Shown: positions 1 through 7,726, counted from the first letter of the stretch. The stretch: DNA of 14,647 bases from an uncultured Campylobacter sp. (GCA_905373295.1 CAJPSJ010000017.1:1-14647); one strand, 5' to 3'. Notes: generated from the sequence alone by a model not told the origin. Made by a program: numbers and translations.

Positions 1-34
1 CCAAACCCCCACCCATCCCCCTACGACGCTTTAA

Positions 35-59
35 GCGGTGCGGACTGCGTCCGCGCTGT
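35..59 (+). terminator. GC-rich hairpin with short T-rich tail
   Basis: An 11-base arm (35-45, GCGGTGCGGAC) pairs with 49-59 (GTCCGCGCTGT) around a TGC loop, with eight Watson-Crick pairs and three G-T wobbles. It is followed on the plus strand by ATTTTCTATT. The shape fits an intrinsic terminator for a plus-strand gene ending left of the window. The T run is short and interrupted, and the orientation is uncertain. Confidence 0.35.
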
Positions 60-197
60 ATTTTCTATTGCGGTTCACGCCGCATGAAATTTTAGAATTT
101 CAAATTGAGCTCTTGCACTTTAAATTTCAAATATAAAACGTGGACTAAATTTAAAGCCGAGGACAAATTTTAAAATCCCGCGGCGAAATTCTACGTT

Positions 198-215
198 AAA
201 AGCACCCGTGCTTTT
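198..215 (-). terminator. Likely mutS2 intrinsic terminator
   Basis: AAAAGCAC (198-205) and GTGCTTTT (208-215) form a perfect 8-base inverted repeat. On the minus strand it reads as a GC core closed by an A tract and ends in TTTT, the usual shape of a rho-independent terminator that can work in both directions. It lies about 120 bases past the mutS2 stop, the first good hairpin beyond the murC-mutS2 operon. The stem is short, so its strength is uncertain. Confidence 0.45.
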
Positions 216-334
216 GCAAAACCTTGGCGAAGGCATAGATGAAATGGGGCGAATTCCGTGTTGCTCGCATCCGCGTCTGAGGCGAAAAACTTTTGAGTCG
301 AAGCTTAGAGCTAAACGAGTCTTTAAACTAAATC

Positions 335-2545
335 CTACAGCGAGACGATCTTTGAGCCGAAGCCCCCTTCTGCGGGCGTGCCGTCGCGAAAGCCCTTGAC
401 GCTGGGGTGCGATTTTAAAAACTCCTTGACCGCGAACGCGAGCTTGCCCGTGCCGATGCCGTGCTTGACGATGATCTCATCAAAGCCCATCACGAGGCTT
501 TGGCTGATGAATTTATCAAGCCTGCTGATTGCTTCCTCGGCGCGCAGGCCGTGCAGATCGAGGCTCAGCGACGCAGAGGAGGGCTTTTGCACCTTGATGC
601 TGATATTTTTTACGGGCGCGGGTGTCGCCGCACCGCTGCGCTTTAGCTCGCTAAGCGGTACGCGCAGCCTGATGCCATCGCTTAGCATCAGCGCCTGGGT
701 TTTGCTGAGCGATAAAATTTCGCCCTTGATCTTGCCGTATTTTACGCGATCGCCCACCTTGAAGCTTTGCGGCTCGGGAGCGCTAAATTCGGGCTGCTGC
801 ACGGCCCGTGCGAGCTCGTTTGCGCGGTTTATGGCGCGCTGCTTTTCGCGCACGTCGCTTAGGCTCACGCTGCGTTTGGCCTCCGAAATGGCGCGGTAGT
901 ATTCGTTTTGCAGCCTTGAAAGCTCCGCCTTCAGCTCGCTTTGTGCGCGCTCGCGCTGATCTTTTAGAGCCTCGCTCAGCGCGTCTAATTTCTCCTCTTT
1001 TTGTTGCGTCTGAGCTAGTTTTTGTTTTAGCTCAAGCTCTAAATTTATCGCTTTTGAGATCGCTTCGTTCAGGTTTTCTTTGTTTTCGCCGTAGTTTTTG
1101 CGCGCCGCAGCGATCAAATTTTGCGCTATACCGTAGCGCAGCGCGGTTTCAAAGGCGTAGGATTTGCCGATCGTGCCCTTTAAAAACTCATATTTCGGCG
1201 CGCTGTTTTTCTCGTCGTAAAGCGCCGCTAGCAGCTCCACGCGCGGATCCTTCGCCAGCAGCATCGCTAGGCGCTTGTGATGCGTGGTGATGATCATCTT
1301 CACGTCGCCGCTTATCAGCTGCTCGATCATCGCGCCGTATAGGCTCGCAGCCTCCTCAAAATCGGTACCCAGCTCGATCTCATCGACGCCGATTAAAATT
1401 TCTTTGCGCCCGAACAGCTTGCTAAAGGCAACCATCCTGCCCGCAAAGGTTGAGATGTCGTTTTTGGAGTTTTGCGGATCCTCCATTATGAGCTCGAACT
1501 CTTTAAAGGTGCCGATGCGGCTGAGGCTTGCGCGAATAGGCATCGGAAGGAGGTATTTGGCTAACAGCGCCGCGCTTAGAATGCTTTTTAAAAGCATCGA
1601 TTTTCCGCCCGCATTCACGCCGGTGATGAGCAGAATTTTGCCGCTAAATTCCACGCTCACGCGCTTTGGATTTTTAAGCGCGGGGTGGGCGAAGCTGTCT
1701 AGGACGATGTCGCGCGAGGACTCGGGCAGGACGAACTCATAATCGTTCGCTCTTGCCATCGCAGCGCGCGCAATCAGCGCATCGATCGTATCGAAGGCAG
1801 CGTTTATAAATTTCAGAAAAGCTAAATTCTTATTAAAAACCGCGCTGATCTGCTTGCAGTGCTCGAAAACGATCTGCTCTTTTTTATCCAAAATCGCGCT
1901 TTGAGCGGACTTCAGCGCCGCGATCGCGTCTGGAAGCACGTAAAAATAGCCTCCGCTTGAGCGCGCTACGACGCTGCCTTTTAGCACGTGATTAAAGCCA
2001 CCGCGCACCAGCAGGGCCTCGGTGTCGCTTATGTAGTGGATCTGCGTGTCGGCGAGATAGGGCGAAAGGGCTTTGGAATAGATCAGCCTTTTTAGCGTCT
2101 GCTCGATCTCGTCACGCTTTATCTTAAACGCCTCGTTTAGCGCGCCGAAGCGCTCGTCTATCGCGTCGCGAAAGCCGCCCTGATCGTCGAAATAATCCTT
2201 TAGTTGCGCGATGGGCTGCGGGATCTCAATCTTTGCAAGCCAAGCGGCGAGTTTGCCTTCAAAAGGCTGCTTTTTGAGATACAAAAAATATCGGACGATC
2301 TTGCTGAACTCGTAAATTTCGCTGATATGAAGCACGCCGTGCTTTGAGATACGCATCAGCGCGTCGTCTAGGTTTGCAACGCTTTCGCACTGCGCGAGAT
2401 CAAATTTCGTAAGCTCCGAAATTTTTTCAAAATTTAGCTTGCTATCGCCGCTTAAAAACAGCGGCTTTTCGCGCGCCAAAAAGCTTTTAAATTTCTCTAG
2501 ATACTCGCCCAGATCGAGGCGCGTAAAGAGTTCGTCACTGATCAT
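335..2545 (-). CDS. mutS2: MutS2 family ATPase/endonuclease
   Basis: This 736-residue protein is a MutS2. Unlike MutS it lacks the mismatch-reading N-terminal domains. In Helicobacter pylori MutS2 suppresses recombination and helps repair oxidised DNA; in Bacillus it rescues collided ribosomes. Visible parts in order: core/lever region to about 295; Walker A TGVNAGGKS (308-316); STF signature near 365; Walker B with D388-E389; paired histidines 422-423; a charged coiled coil about 485-585; a basic linker; and a C-terminal Smr nuclease domain with DLHGLR (663-668) and HGIGTGKL (695-702). The motif after Walker B is DEIELGTD rather than the commoner DE-GxGTDP. It is the last gene of the murC operon. 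Its ATG overlaps the upstream stop by 11 bases, suggesting translational coupling; only a weak AAAGAG precedes the start. Confidence 0.95.
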   Translation of the reverse strand: MISDELFTRLDLGEYLEKFKSFLAREKPLFLSGDSKLNFEKISELTKFDLAQCESVANLDDALMRISKHGVLHISEIYEFSKIVRYFLYLKKQPFEGKLAAWLAKIEIPQPIAQLKDYFDDQGGFRDAIDERFGALNEAFKIKRDEIEQTLKRLIYSKALSPYLADTQIHYISDTEALLVRGGFNHVLKGSVVARSSGGYFYVLPDAIAALKSAQSAILDKKEQIVFEHCKQISAVFNKNLAFLKFINAAFDTIDALIARAAMARANDYEFVLPESSRDIVLDSFAHPALKNPKRVSVEFSGKILLITGVNAGGKSMLLKSILSAALLAKYLLPMPIRASLSRIGTFKEFELIMEDPQNSKNDISTFAGRMVAFSKLFGRKEILIGVDEIELGTDFEEAASLYGAMIEQLISGDVKMIITTHHKRLAMLLAKDPRVELLAALYDEKNSAPKYEFLKGTIGKSYAFETALRYGIAQNLIAAARKNYGENKENLNEAISKAINLELELKQKLAQTQQKEEKLDALSEALKDQRERAQSELKAELSRLQNEYYRAISEAKRSVSLSDVREKQRAINRANELARAVQQPEFSAPEPQSFKVGDRVKYGKIKGEILSLSKTQALMLSDGIRLRVPLSELKRSGAATPAPVKNISIKVQKPSSASLSLDLHGLRAEEAISRLDKFISQSLVMGFDEIIVKHGIGTGKLAFAVKEFLKSHPSVKGFRDGTPAEGGFGSKIVSL

Positions 2546-3320
2546 AAACGCACTCTTTAATCTTGTAGGTTTTGCCCTTAAACTCCGCGCCCGCGCTCTT
2601 TTTGGCGATGAAAGCGCCCAGCGAAAAGGAGTAGGTAAAGTTCTCCCGCGTCACGATCTGCGTGGAGCCTTGCTCTTTGTCTGCGGCGAAATTTTGCGTA
2701 GCTTTAGAATTTTGAGCGGAACCTTGCATGGAATTTTGCTCAGCTGCGTTAAAATTCTGCGCGAAGCTTTGCGGATCGGAGGTTTGCATGTCGCCTTGGT
2801 GCGCGGAATTTTGTGAAGCGGAGTTTCGCATACTTTCTTGGCTCGCGGAATTTTGCGGCGCGAGGTTCTGCGTATCGTTCTGCTGCGTAGAATTTTGCGA
2901 AGTAGGGCTTTGTGCGGAATTTTGTCCGTCCGAGACGGCGCCGTTTATTTGTGCAGCGGAAGCCTGCTCGTTCGTTTGGGCGGTTGAGCTTTGCGTAGCG
3001 GAAGCGACCTTGTCTTGCGCGTTTAAATTTGCCTCACCGGCTTGCGAGCCCAAATTTTTTGCATCCGCGCTGTGTTTTTCGGAGAAGGAATTTGCCGCGC
3101 CGCCGCATCTTAGCCGCGCGCCTGCGTTAAATTTAAACACCATCTCCTCTTCAAGCTTGGCGGATCGCTCGCTCGCGCTTTCGTAAAAATATGCCCCTGC
3201 GCACAGCAGAACGATCAGCGCCGTGGCGATGATTTTGGCCCTTTTGCTTAAAATTTCGTCCCGCACGAAAAAGATCGCCGCGATAAATAAAAATGCGAAA
3301 ATAAACACCAAAAATCTCAA
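2535..3320 (-). CDS. Two-helix membrane protein, Q/N/S-rich insert
   Basis: Function unknown. The position between murC and mutS2 matches the small integral membrane protein Cj1053c of C. jejuni, so I call it the positional counterpart. The 261-residue protein has two hydrophobic helices (about 2-19 and 30-47), a short charged segment and the family-like stretch FKFNAGARLRCGG (62-74). A long low-complexity insert rich in Gln, Asn, Ser and Ala (about 75-221) follows, then a compact C-terminal part (222-261, ending KGKTYKIKECVYDQ). The insert probably expanded within an originally short protein. The start is TTG: AAGGA sits upstream of it at good spacing and the hydrophobic helix begins immediately after. 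It lies 61 bases after murC and overlaps mutS2 by 11 bases, so the three genes look like one operon. An envelope role linked to peptidoglycan is only a guess from context. Confidence 0.8.
   Translation of the reverse strand: MRFLVFIFAFLFIAAIFFVRDEILSKRAKIIATALIVLLCAGAYFYESASERSAKLEEEMVFKFNAGARLRCGGAANSFSEKHSADAKNLGSQAGEANLNAQDKVASATQSSTAQTNEQASAAQINGAVSDGQNSAQSPTSQNSTQQNDTQNLAPQNSASQESMRNSASQNSAHQGDMQTSDPQSFAQNFNAAEQNSMQGSAQNSKATQNFAADKEQGSTQIVTRENFTYSFSLGAFIAKKSAGAEFKGKTYKIKECVYDQ
2685..2996 (-). repeat. QNSA-type degenerate repeats in coding sequence
   Basis: Within the membrane protein gene, residues about 109-212 are built from degenerate short repeats around Gln-Asn-Ser (QNSAQ, QNSTQ, QNSAS, QNSAH, QNSMQ, QNSKA). 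At DNA level the recurring plus-strand word is GGAATTTTG, so each repeat carries a GAATTT hexamer. I count eight RAATTY hexamers between about 2685 and 2945. Copies vary in spacing, so this is a degenerate repeat tract rather than a clean tandem array. Confidence 0.7.
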
Positions 3321-3381
3321 ATTTTATCCTTGCCCGCCCGCAGCGGAGTTCGGCTCATAAATTCGGCGAGAGTTTTCAAGC

Positions 3382-4689
3382 TTAAAATTCTCCGCGCAGC
3401 TGGTAGGTGATGTCGCCCGCGCCAAATCCGATCACGAGCCCGTCGTTTATGATGTGGCGGACGCCGAAAATATCGCTAAATTCTATCTTTTCGCCGTTTC
3501 TAAAGACCCGCTCGGTAAATAGCGCCCCGAGCCCCTTAAATTCCTCTTTCAGATCGATGCCGTTGCTTGGCTCGCCCGCGGCGTAAACGGGCAGTACGAC
3601 TAACTCCTCCACGCCCGCAAAGCACTCTTTGAAAGCGTTTAAATTCGCCTTGAGCCTGCTGAAGCGGTGCGGCTGAAAGATCGCCGTGATCTTGCTAAGC
3701 CCTAGCAAGCTAGCGTATTCGCGCGCGCTTTGCAGCGTCGCTCTGATCTCGGTGGGGTGGTGGCCGTAGTCGTCTATGAGCACGAAGTTTGGGGTGGCGC
3801 ACAGGATGTCGAAGCGCTTTTTGATCCCTTGGTAATTCAGTAAATTTTTGCGGATCTGCTCTAGTCCCGTCTCGCACGCCGCGGCCAGGATCGCTAGCGA
3901 CGCATCGATCGCGATGTGCCTTCCTAGCCCGTAAACCTCGAAGCGTCCGAGCTCTTTAAGATTAAAGCTCATGAACGGCTGATGATCGCGCAGCAGCACC
4001 TTCAGATCCGTTATGTCGCGCGAAGGAAAGAGCTTGATACAGCCGAGCTTAATGGAGCTTAAAAACTCATCCTCGGCGTTTATCACGCGGATCTTGGCGC
4101 GCTCCAAAAAGCCGCGATACGCCGCGTGAAATTTATCCAAATCGTTGTCGTAATGATCCATATGCTCGGGCTCGGCGTTGGTAACGACCGCGACGTAGGG
4201 GTTGGAATTTAAAAAGCTAGAATCGCTCTCGTCGGCTTCGAAGATGATGTTTTCGCTGTTTTCATATTTCATATTCGAGCCGAACTGCTTGGAGATCGCG
4301 CCGATGATGACCGAGCCGTCTATCAGCGCCGAGGTTATCGCGCTCGTGGTGCTTTTGCCGTGCGCGCCGGCGACTGCGAAGACGCGCTTGTCTTTTAGTA
4401 CGAAGGGCAGGGCCTCCTTGCGCGAGAGGCAGACTATCCCTTTTTTGCGCGCGGCTTGCAGCTCGACGTTGTCCTCTTTGATCGCGGCGGAGTAGATGAC
4501 GATCTCCTGATCTTTGATCGCCGAAGCGTCGTGCGGAGTGATGATCTCCATGCCGTCCGCTCTTAGCTTGTAGGTCGTCTCGCTCTCTTTGATATCAGAG
4601 CCTGAGATGATAAAATTTTTCTCGTGTAAAAATCTCGCTAATGCCGATATTCCTATGCCGCCGATGCCGATAAAATGAACCTTTTTCAC
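3382..4689 (-). CDS. murC: UDP-N-acetylmuramate--L-alanine ligase
   Basis: MurC joins L-alanine to UDP-N-acetylmuramic acid with ATP, the first amino-acid addition to the peptidoglycan precursor, in the cytoplasm. The 435-residue length is normal for the family. The N-terminal UDP-binding Rossmann motif is HFIGIGGIGISALA (5-18). The ATP-binding loop is AGAHGKSTT (107-115). The central acidic motif FEADESDSSF lies at 150-159, followed by TNAEPEHMDHYD. The C-terminal domain ends with GFGAGDITYQLRGEF, typical of MurC. The start is GTG, chosen because AAGGA lies six bases upstream and the glycine-rich motif starts at once. It is the first gene of the murC-membrane protein-mutS2 operon. Its upstream spacer is unusually long (471 bases), and I cannot pick a clear -10 box for it. 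Confidence 0.95.
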   Translation of the reverse strand: MKKVHFIGIGGIGISALARFLHEKNFIISGSDIKESETTYKLRADGMEIITPHDASAIKDQEIVIYSAAIKEDNVELQAARKKGIVCLSRKEALPFVLKDKRVFAVAGAHGKSTTSAITSALIDGSVIIGAISKQFGSNMKYENSENIIFEADESDSSFLNSNPYVAVVTNAEPEHMDHYDNDLDKFHAAYRGFLERAKIRVINAEDEFLSSIKLGCIKLFPSRDITDLKVLLRDHQPFMSFNLKELGRFEVYGLGRHIAIDASLAILAAACETGLEQIRKNLLNYQGIKKRFDILCATPNFVLIDDYGHHPTEIRATLQSAREYASLLGLSKITAIFQPHRFSRLKANLNAFKECFAGVEELVVLPVYAAGEPSNGIDLKEEFKGLGALFTERVFRNGEKIEFSDIFGVRHIINDGLVIGFGAGDITYQLRGEF

Positions 4690-5160
4690 CTTTTTCCTTA
4701 AATAATTACGTTTAAATTTTTAAATCCCGCGTGGGCGAAATTTAAAAATTTAAACCATTCCGCGCGCCTTGAAAAGCGCCTTTAAATTTTACGAGCTCGC
4801 AGCGTTGCGCAACCCCATCTCGCTACTTCCAAATCCGCTTTTAAAATTTAGCGCCTGAAATTCGCCGCTTAAAATTTCATCTTTTAAAATTTAGCGCTCG
4901 AAATTCCTCACTCAAAACTCCGCTTTGAAACGGGGCGCTTAAATTTTACGGCTCAAACTCGCCGTTAAAACCTTGTGGCGAGCGGGGCTGCCGCCGTGCC
5001 TGCCGCATCGCTTCGCGCACCAAAGTCGCGTAAATTTTATAAATTTCATCGCGTTCATCGCACGTCCACTATTTAAATTTAACGCCTAAAATTTTGCCGC
5101 TTTGCGTTTTAAATTTAGCCGATAAATTTACCCGCATAAATTTAAGATTTCGTCGAAATT
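4690..5160. other. 471-base spacer crowded with AAATTT words
   Basis: No gene is visible on either strand. The spacer lies upstream of murC and downstream of recR, both on the minus strand. By eye it contains 18 copies of the hexamer RAATTY (mostly AAATTT), for example at 4714, 4738, 4784, 4844, 4858, 4872, 4887, 4901, 4941, 5032, 5041, 5075 and 5111. Fewer than one would be expected from base composition alone. The words sit between short GC-rich pieces. It also holds a 26-base direct repeat, listed separately. Confidence 0.7.
4838..4906. repeat. 26-base direct repeat pair
   Basis: The segments 4838-4863 and 4881-4906 are the same over 26 bases except for two positions. Each contains the core TTTTAAAATTTAGCGC followed by GAAATTC. 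They start 43 bases apart, and a further AAAATTTC lies between them. The local duplication shows that part of the RAATTY-rich spacer grew by copying. Confidence 0.8.
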
Positions 5161-5730
5161 TTAAATATCGGTACGCCCGTTGATCGCCTTTATTAGCGAG
5201 AGCATATCGACGTTGTCTAAGCTCACGCCCGTAGGCACGCCTTGAGCGAGCTTGGTAAATTTCAAGCTTAGATCCGCGAGCTTGTCCTCGACGTAGAGCA
5301 TGATCCCGTCGGAGTTGATGCCGGGCGTCAGCGCAAATATGAGCTCGCGCGCGCCGTTTTGCTCCACCATGGCGCGCAGCGCCGCGATCTTATCTTCGTC
5401 AGCGGCGTCTAGCACGAAGTAGCGGCCGTTGTAAATTTTATTGCCCTCTAAAATAAAGATATCTTTTGGGTTTTCGACGATGCAAATTTTATCGCTCTCG
5501 CGCTCGTCGTCGGCGCAGTATTCGCAGATCTCGCCCTCGCATACCGCACCGCAGATGCGGCATCTATGCAGTCCGCGCACCGCCTCTTCGATATTGTGCG
5601 CTAAATTTAGCCCCAGAAAGGAGTTTTGCACGCTTACGTAGTAGGCAAAGCGCAGGGCGGATTTTTTGCCCACGCCGGGAAGCTTTTCAAAGCTTGCGAC
5701 GAGCTCTTCGAACCTGTCTGTGCCGCTCAT
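5161..5730 (-). CDS. recR: Recombination mediator protein RecR
   Basis: RecR works with RecO to load RecA on single-stranded gaps coated with SSB. The 189-residue protein shows the helix-hairpin-helix LPGVGKKSALRFAYY (17-31), the four-cysteine zinc finger (C57, C60, C69, C72), and a Toprim domain from about 81 (KICIVENPKDIFILEG...). It ends with GVPTGVSLDNVD, where most relatives have a glutamate in place of the first aspartate. An upstream in-frame ATG at 5817 would add 29 residues, but those only re-read the end of racS. The start at 5730 is preferred because it overlaps the racS stop as ATGA and gives the normal family length. Third gene of the racR-racS-recR operon, matching C. jejuni Cj1261-Cj1263. 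Confidence 0.93.
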   Translation of the reverse strand: MSGTDRFEELVASFEKLPGVGKKSALRFAYYVSVQNSFLGLNLAHNIEEAVRGLHRCRICGAVCEGEICEYCADDERESDKICIVENPKDIFILEGNKIYNGRYFVLDAADEDKIAALRAMVEQNGARELIFALTPGINSDGIMLYVEDKLADLSLKFTKLAQGVPTGVSLDNVDMLSLIKAINGRTDI

Positions 5731-6968
5731 ATAGCGCCCTTCGGCGAAAAGACGATCGAGAAATAGTGCGTGCCGTCGCTGTAATTGTACTCGAAGCGGA
5801 ATTTGTGTAGCTCGCAAATTTTATCGATGATATAGAGCCCAAGCCCCATGCCGGTAGCTTTCTCGTCTTTATTTCTGATAAAAGCCTGCTTGTAATGCTC
5901 GAATGATTTTGCAAGCGCTGCGCCGCGGTTGGCGACGCTTACTTTATTTTCGTCGCAGATGATGCGGACTTTTTTATCGCCGGAGTATTTTAGGGCGTTA
6001 TCGATCAAATTTTTAATCGCCAGCGCAAATAGCCCGAAATCCACGTTTATCACCGCATCGCACTCGATATCCGTGCTGATGAGCTCGTCCCAATTATCGA
6101 GCATCGACATATCTTTTACTTGCTCTAAAATGAGGCTGAAATGGTAGTCTTGATAGTTTAACGAGTAGCTTTTTGAGAGCAGTTGCTCGATTTTAGCAAA
6201 CTCGTTGATTAAAATTTCAAGCCGCTCAAAGACATTGACGAGCCGCTCTTTTTGCGTTTCGTCATCGAGCATTTCGGTGATTAGCCTGCCCTTGCCGATC
6301 GGGGTTTTAAGCTCATGCATGATGGTGCGTAAAAACAGCTGGCGCGAGCGGATCAGCTCTTGAATTTTGGCAATCGCGTTGTTAAATTCCTGCGCGACCT
6401 GCCCGATCTCGTCTTCGCTATGCGTGGCGGCTAAATTTACGTCCAAGTTGCCCTGGGCGAATTTTTTGATATTTTTGCTTAGTTTTTTTAGCGGCGTAAA
6501 ACTTCGCACGATCGATAGATAAAGCGAGATCAAAACCGCCATCGTAAGCAAAAACCCGACCCAAAGCGGATCGTTTAAATTCTTCGTGCCAAGGCTTTCG
6601 AAAACCACGACGAAAGAGTTGTTTTTTATATTTAAAAACAGCGAATTATTATACTCGACCGAGCTAAACTCGCCGATAGAGGTATCTTGGACGAAAAAAA
6701 TTTTACCGCTCGTGATGATGTTTTGGATGATATTTTTGTCTTTTACAAGCTCCAAGCCATAGCTGGAGAAGTAGCGCTCAATATCGCTGGGAGGGGCATT
6801 ACGCTTGTATAGCTCAAGTAGATTATTGACCGCATTTATTTGATTAGCCTGCATGCTGCCTAGAGCTCTATTCATCTGCATCCGTGCGAACGTGATGAAA
6901 AGCACGCAGACTAAGATGATCGCGATTACAAAAAAAACCGAAATTTTGGTGATTAAGGAGTGTTTCAT
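5727..6968 (-). CDS. racS: Sensor histidine kinase, RacS type
   Basis: Membrane sensor kinase that should phosphorylate the RacR regulator next to it. In C. jejuni RacRS affects colonisation, temperature-dependent growth and fumarate metabolism at low oxygen. In this 413-residue protein I see a first membrane helix (about 8-28), a periplasmic sensor of roughly 105 residues, and a second helix (about 135-155). A HAMP linker follows (to about 205), then the dimerisation box with phospho-accepting H218 in MHELKTPIGKGR. The ATPase domain has the N box around N320/N324 and a G box ATGMGLGL (371-378). No cysteine or obvious ligand-binding motif stands out in the sensor. Its ATG overlaps the racR stop by four bases and its stop overlaps the recR ATG the same way. 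The racS name rests mainly on gene order. Confidence 0.88.
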   Translation of the reverse strand: MKHSLITKISVFFVIAIILVCVLFITFARMQMNRALGSMQANQINAVNNLLELYKRNAPPSDIERYFSSYGLELVKDKNIIQNIITSGKIFFVQDTSIGEFSSVEYNNSLFLNIKNNSFVVVFESLGTKNLNDPLWVGFLLTMAVLISLYLSIVRSFTPLKKLSKNIKKFAQGNLDVNLAATHSEDEIGQVAQEFNNAIAKIQELIRSRQLFLRTIMHELKTPIGKGRLITEMLDDETQKERLVNVFERLEILINEFAKIEQLLSKSYSLNYQDYHFSLILEQVKDMSMLDNWDELISTDIECDAVINVDFGLFALAIKNLIDNALKYSGDKKVRIICDENKVSVANRGAALAKSFEHYKQAFIRNKDEKATGMGLGLYIIDKICELHKFRFEYNYSDGTHYFSIVFSPKGAI

Positions 6969-7636
6969 CCGATGAGCTTGTAGCCGATACCGCGAACCGA
7001 AAAGATATGCTTAGGTGCTTTGGAACTGTCGCCGATCTTGGTGCGTAGGCGTCCGATGATGACATCTAAGCTCTTTGAATCCTTATCTTTTAGGCTCTTG
7101 CAATGGTATACGAGCTGCTCGCGAGATACCGAAAAGCTATGCTGCTTGATTAGGTATTCTAAAATTTCATACTCCGCAGGCGTTAATACGAGCGACTCCT
7201 CGCCGAAGTAAATTTCATGGCGCTTGTCGTCGATGCGAAATACGCTATCGGTGGCGGTTTCTTCCTTCTCGCTAGCTTTTTTATAGCGGCGAATTAAGCT
7301 CATAATGCGCGCGTGCATCTCTTTTGGATCATAAGGCTTTGGTAGATAATCGTCCGCGCCGATCTGAAGCCCCACGACGCGATCGCTCACGTCGCTTCTA
7401 GCCGAGCTGATAATGATCGGGATGTCGTATTTCTCGCGGATCTCTTTGCAGACTTCAAGTCCGTCCATTCCAGGAAGCGTAAGATCCAAAATCAGCAGAT
7501 CGTAGTTTTTGATCCCTGCGCTAATGCCCAGATACGGGTCTTCGAAGTTCGTAACTTGGATGTTAAATTTAGCCAGATATTCGGTTAGAAGCTGTGCGAA
7601 CTCGCTGTCGTCTTCTATCATCAATACATTTATCAT
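6965..7636 (-). CDS. racR: OmpR-family response regulator, RacR type
   Basis: DNA-binding partner of RacS. The 223-residue length matches what I recall for C. jejuni RacR. The receiver domain has the acidic pair D9-D10, phospho-acceptor D51 in LILDLTLPGMDG, S78 and K100 in the KPY motif. The C-terminal winged helix (about 125-223) shows TPAEYEILEYLI and the wing GRLRTKIGD...VRGIGYKL. ATG at 7636 is preceded by AAGGA at suitable spacing and a clear TATAAT at 7684-7679. It is divergent from dnaJ, as in C. jejuni, and the palindrome at 7694-7708 lies where both promoters' upstream elements would be. Autoregulation is plausible but inferred. Confidence 0.92.
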   Translation of the reverse strand: MINVLMIEDDSEFAQLLTEYLAKFNIQVTNFEDPYLGISAGIKNYDLLILDLTLPGMDGLEVCKEIREKYDIPIIISSARSDVSDRVVGLQIGADDYLPKPYDPKEMHARIMSLIRRYKKASEKEETATDSVFRIDDKRHEIYFGEESLVLTPAEYEILEYLIKQHSFSVSREQLVYHCKSLKDKDSKSLDVIIGRLRTKIGDSSKAPKHIFSVRGIGYKLIG

Positions 7637-7678
7637 TTTTTATCCTTTGCATCGTTGATTTGAAATTTTAAATATTGC

Positions 7679-7687
7679 ATTATACAT
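7679..7687 (-). promoter_or_regulatory. racR-racS-recR promoter -10
   Basis: On the minus strand positions 7687-7679 read ATGTATAAT, with a perfect TATAAT at 7684-7679, about 43 bases before the racR ATG. The expected -35 area falls at about 7701-7707, inside the palindrome at 7694-7708. Campylobacter promoters depend little on a -35 box, so the -10 match carries most of the weight. Confidence 0.6.
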
Positions 7688-7693
7688 AAAAAT

Positions 7694-7708
7694 AGTTAAG
7701 TCTTAACT
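7694..7708. promoter_or_regulatory. Palindrome between divergent racR and dnaJ promoters
   Basis: AGTTAAG (7694-7700) and CTTAACT (7702-7708) are perfect inverted repeats around one T. The site lies between the racR -10 (7679-7684) and the dnaJ -10 (7729-7734), covering the upstream element of both. This is a good place for an operator controlling both directions. Which protein binds is unknown. RacR is an obvious candidate, although OmpR-type regulators more often use direct repeats. Confidence 0.5.
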
Positions 7709-7726
7709 TGAGTTTTATTAAATTTA

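Larger units (their letters stand above)
1..334. other. Gene-free left edge, two hairpins
   Basis: I see no convincing coding region between the window edge and the mutS2 stop codon. A 63-codon plus-strand open frame starting at 208 has arginine-rich, compositionally random content and runs into mutS2 antisense, so I do not call it. The stretch opens C-rich (1-22), then holds a GC-rich hairpin (35-59), several AAATTT/GAATTT words between about 85 and 190, and a second hairpin (198-215). It looks like ordinary spacer downstream of mutS2 and possibly downstream of a gene left of the window. Confidence 0.5.

Noticed and set aside
1..22. C-rich stretch at the window edge as a phase-variable homopolymer
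   Set aside because: The C runs are interrupted and at most five long, below the length of the G/C tracts that vary in Campylobacter, and no gene reads through it.
2728..3186. Plus-strand cysteine-rich open frame (AEFC repeats)
   Set aside because: Mirror of the Q/N/S-rich insert on the minus strand. The regular cysteines come from reading GGAATTTTGC repeats on the wrong strand, not from a metal-binding protein.
4690..5160. A structured RNA gene or decayed gene in the long spacer
   Set aside because: I found no tRNA, riboswitch or 6S/SRP-like fold and no remnant of a recognisable protein in any frame; the RAATTY density is the only clear signal.
5731..5817. 29-residue N-terminal extension of RecR from an upstream ATG
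   Set aside because: The extension re-reads the end of racS in another frame. RecR proteins begin near the FEELVASFEKLPGVG segment, and the ATGA overlap gives a better start.
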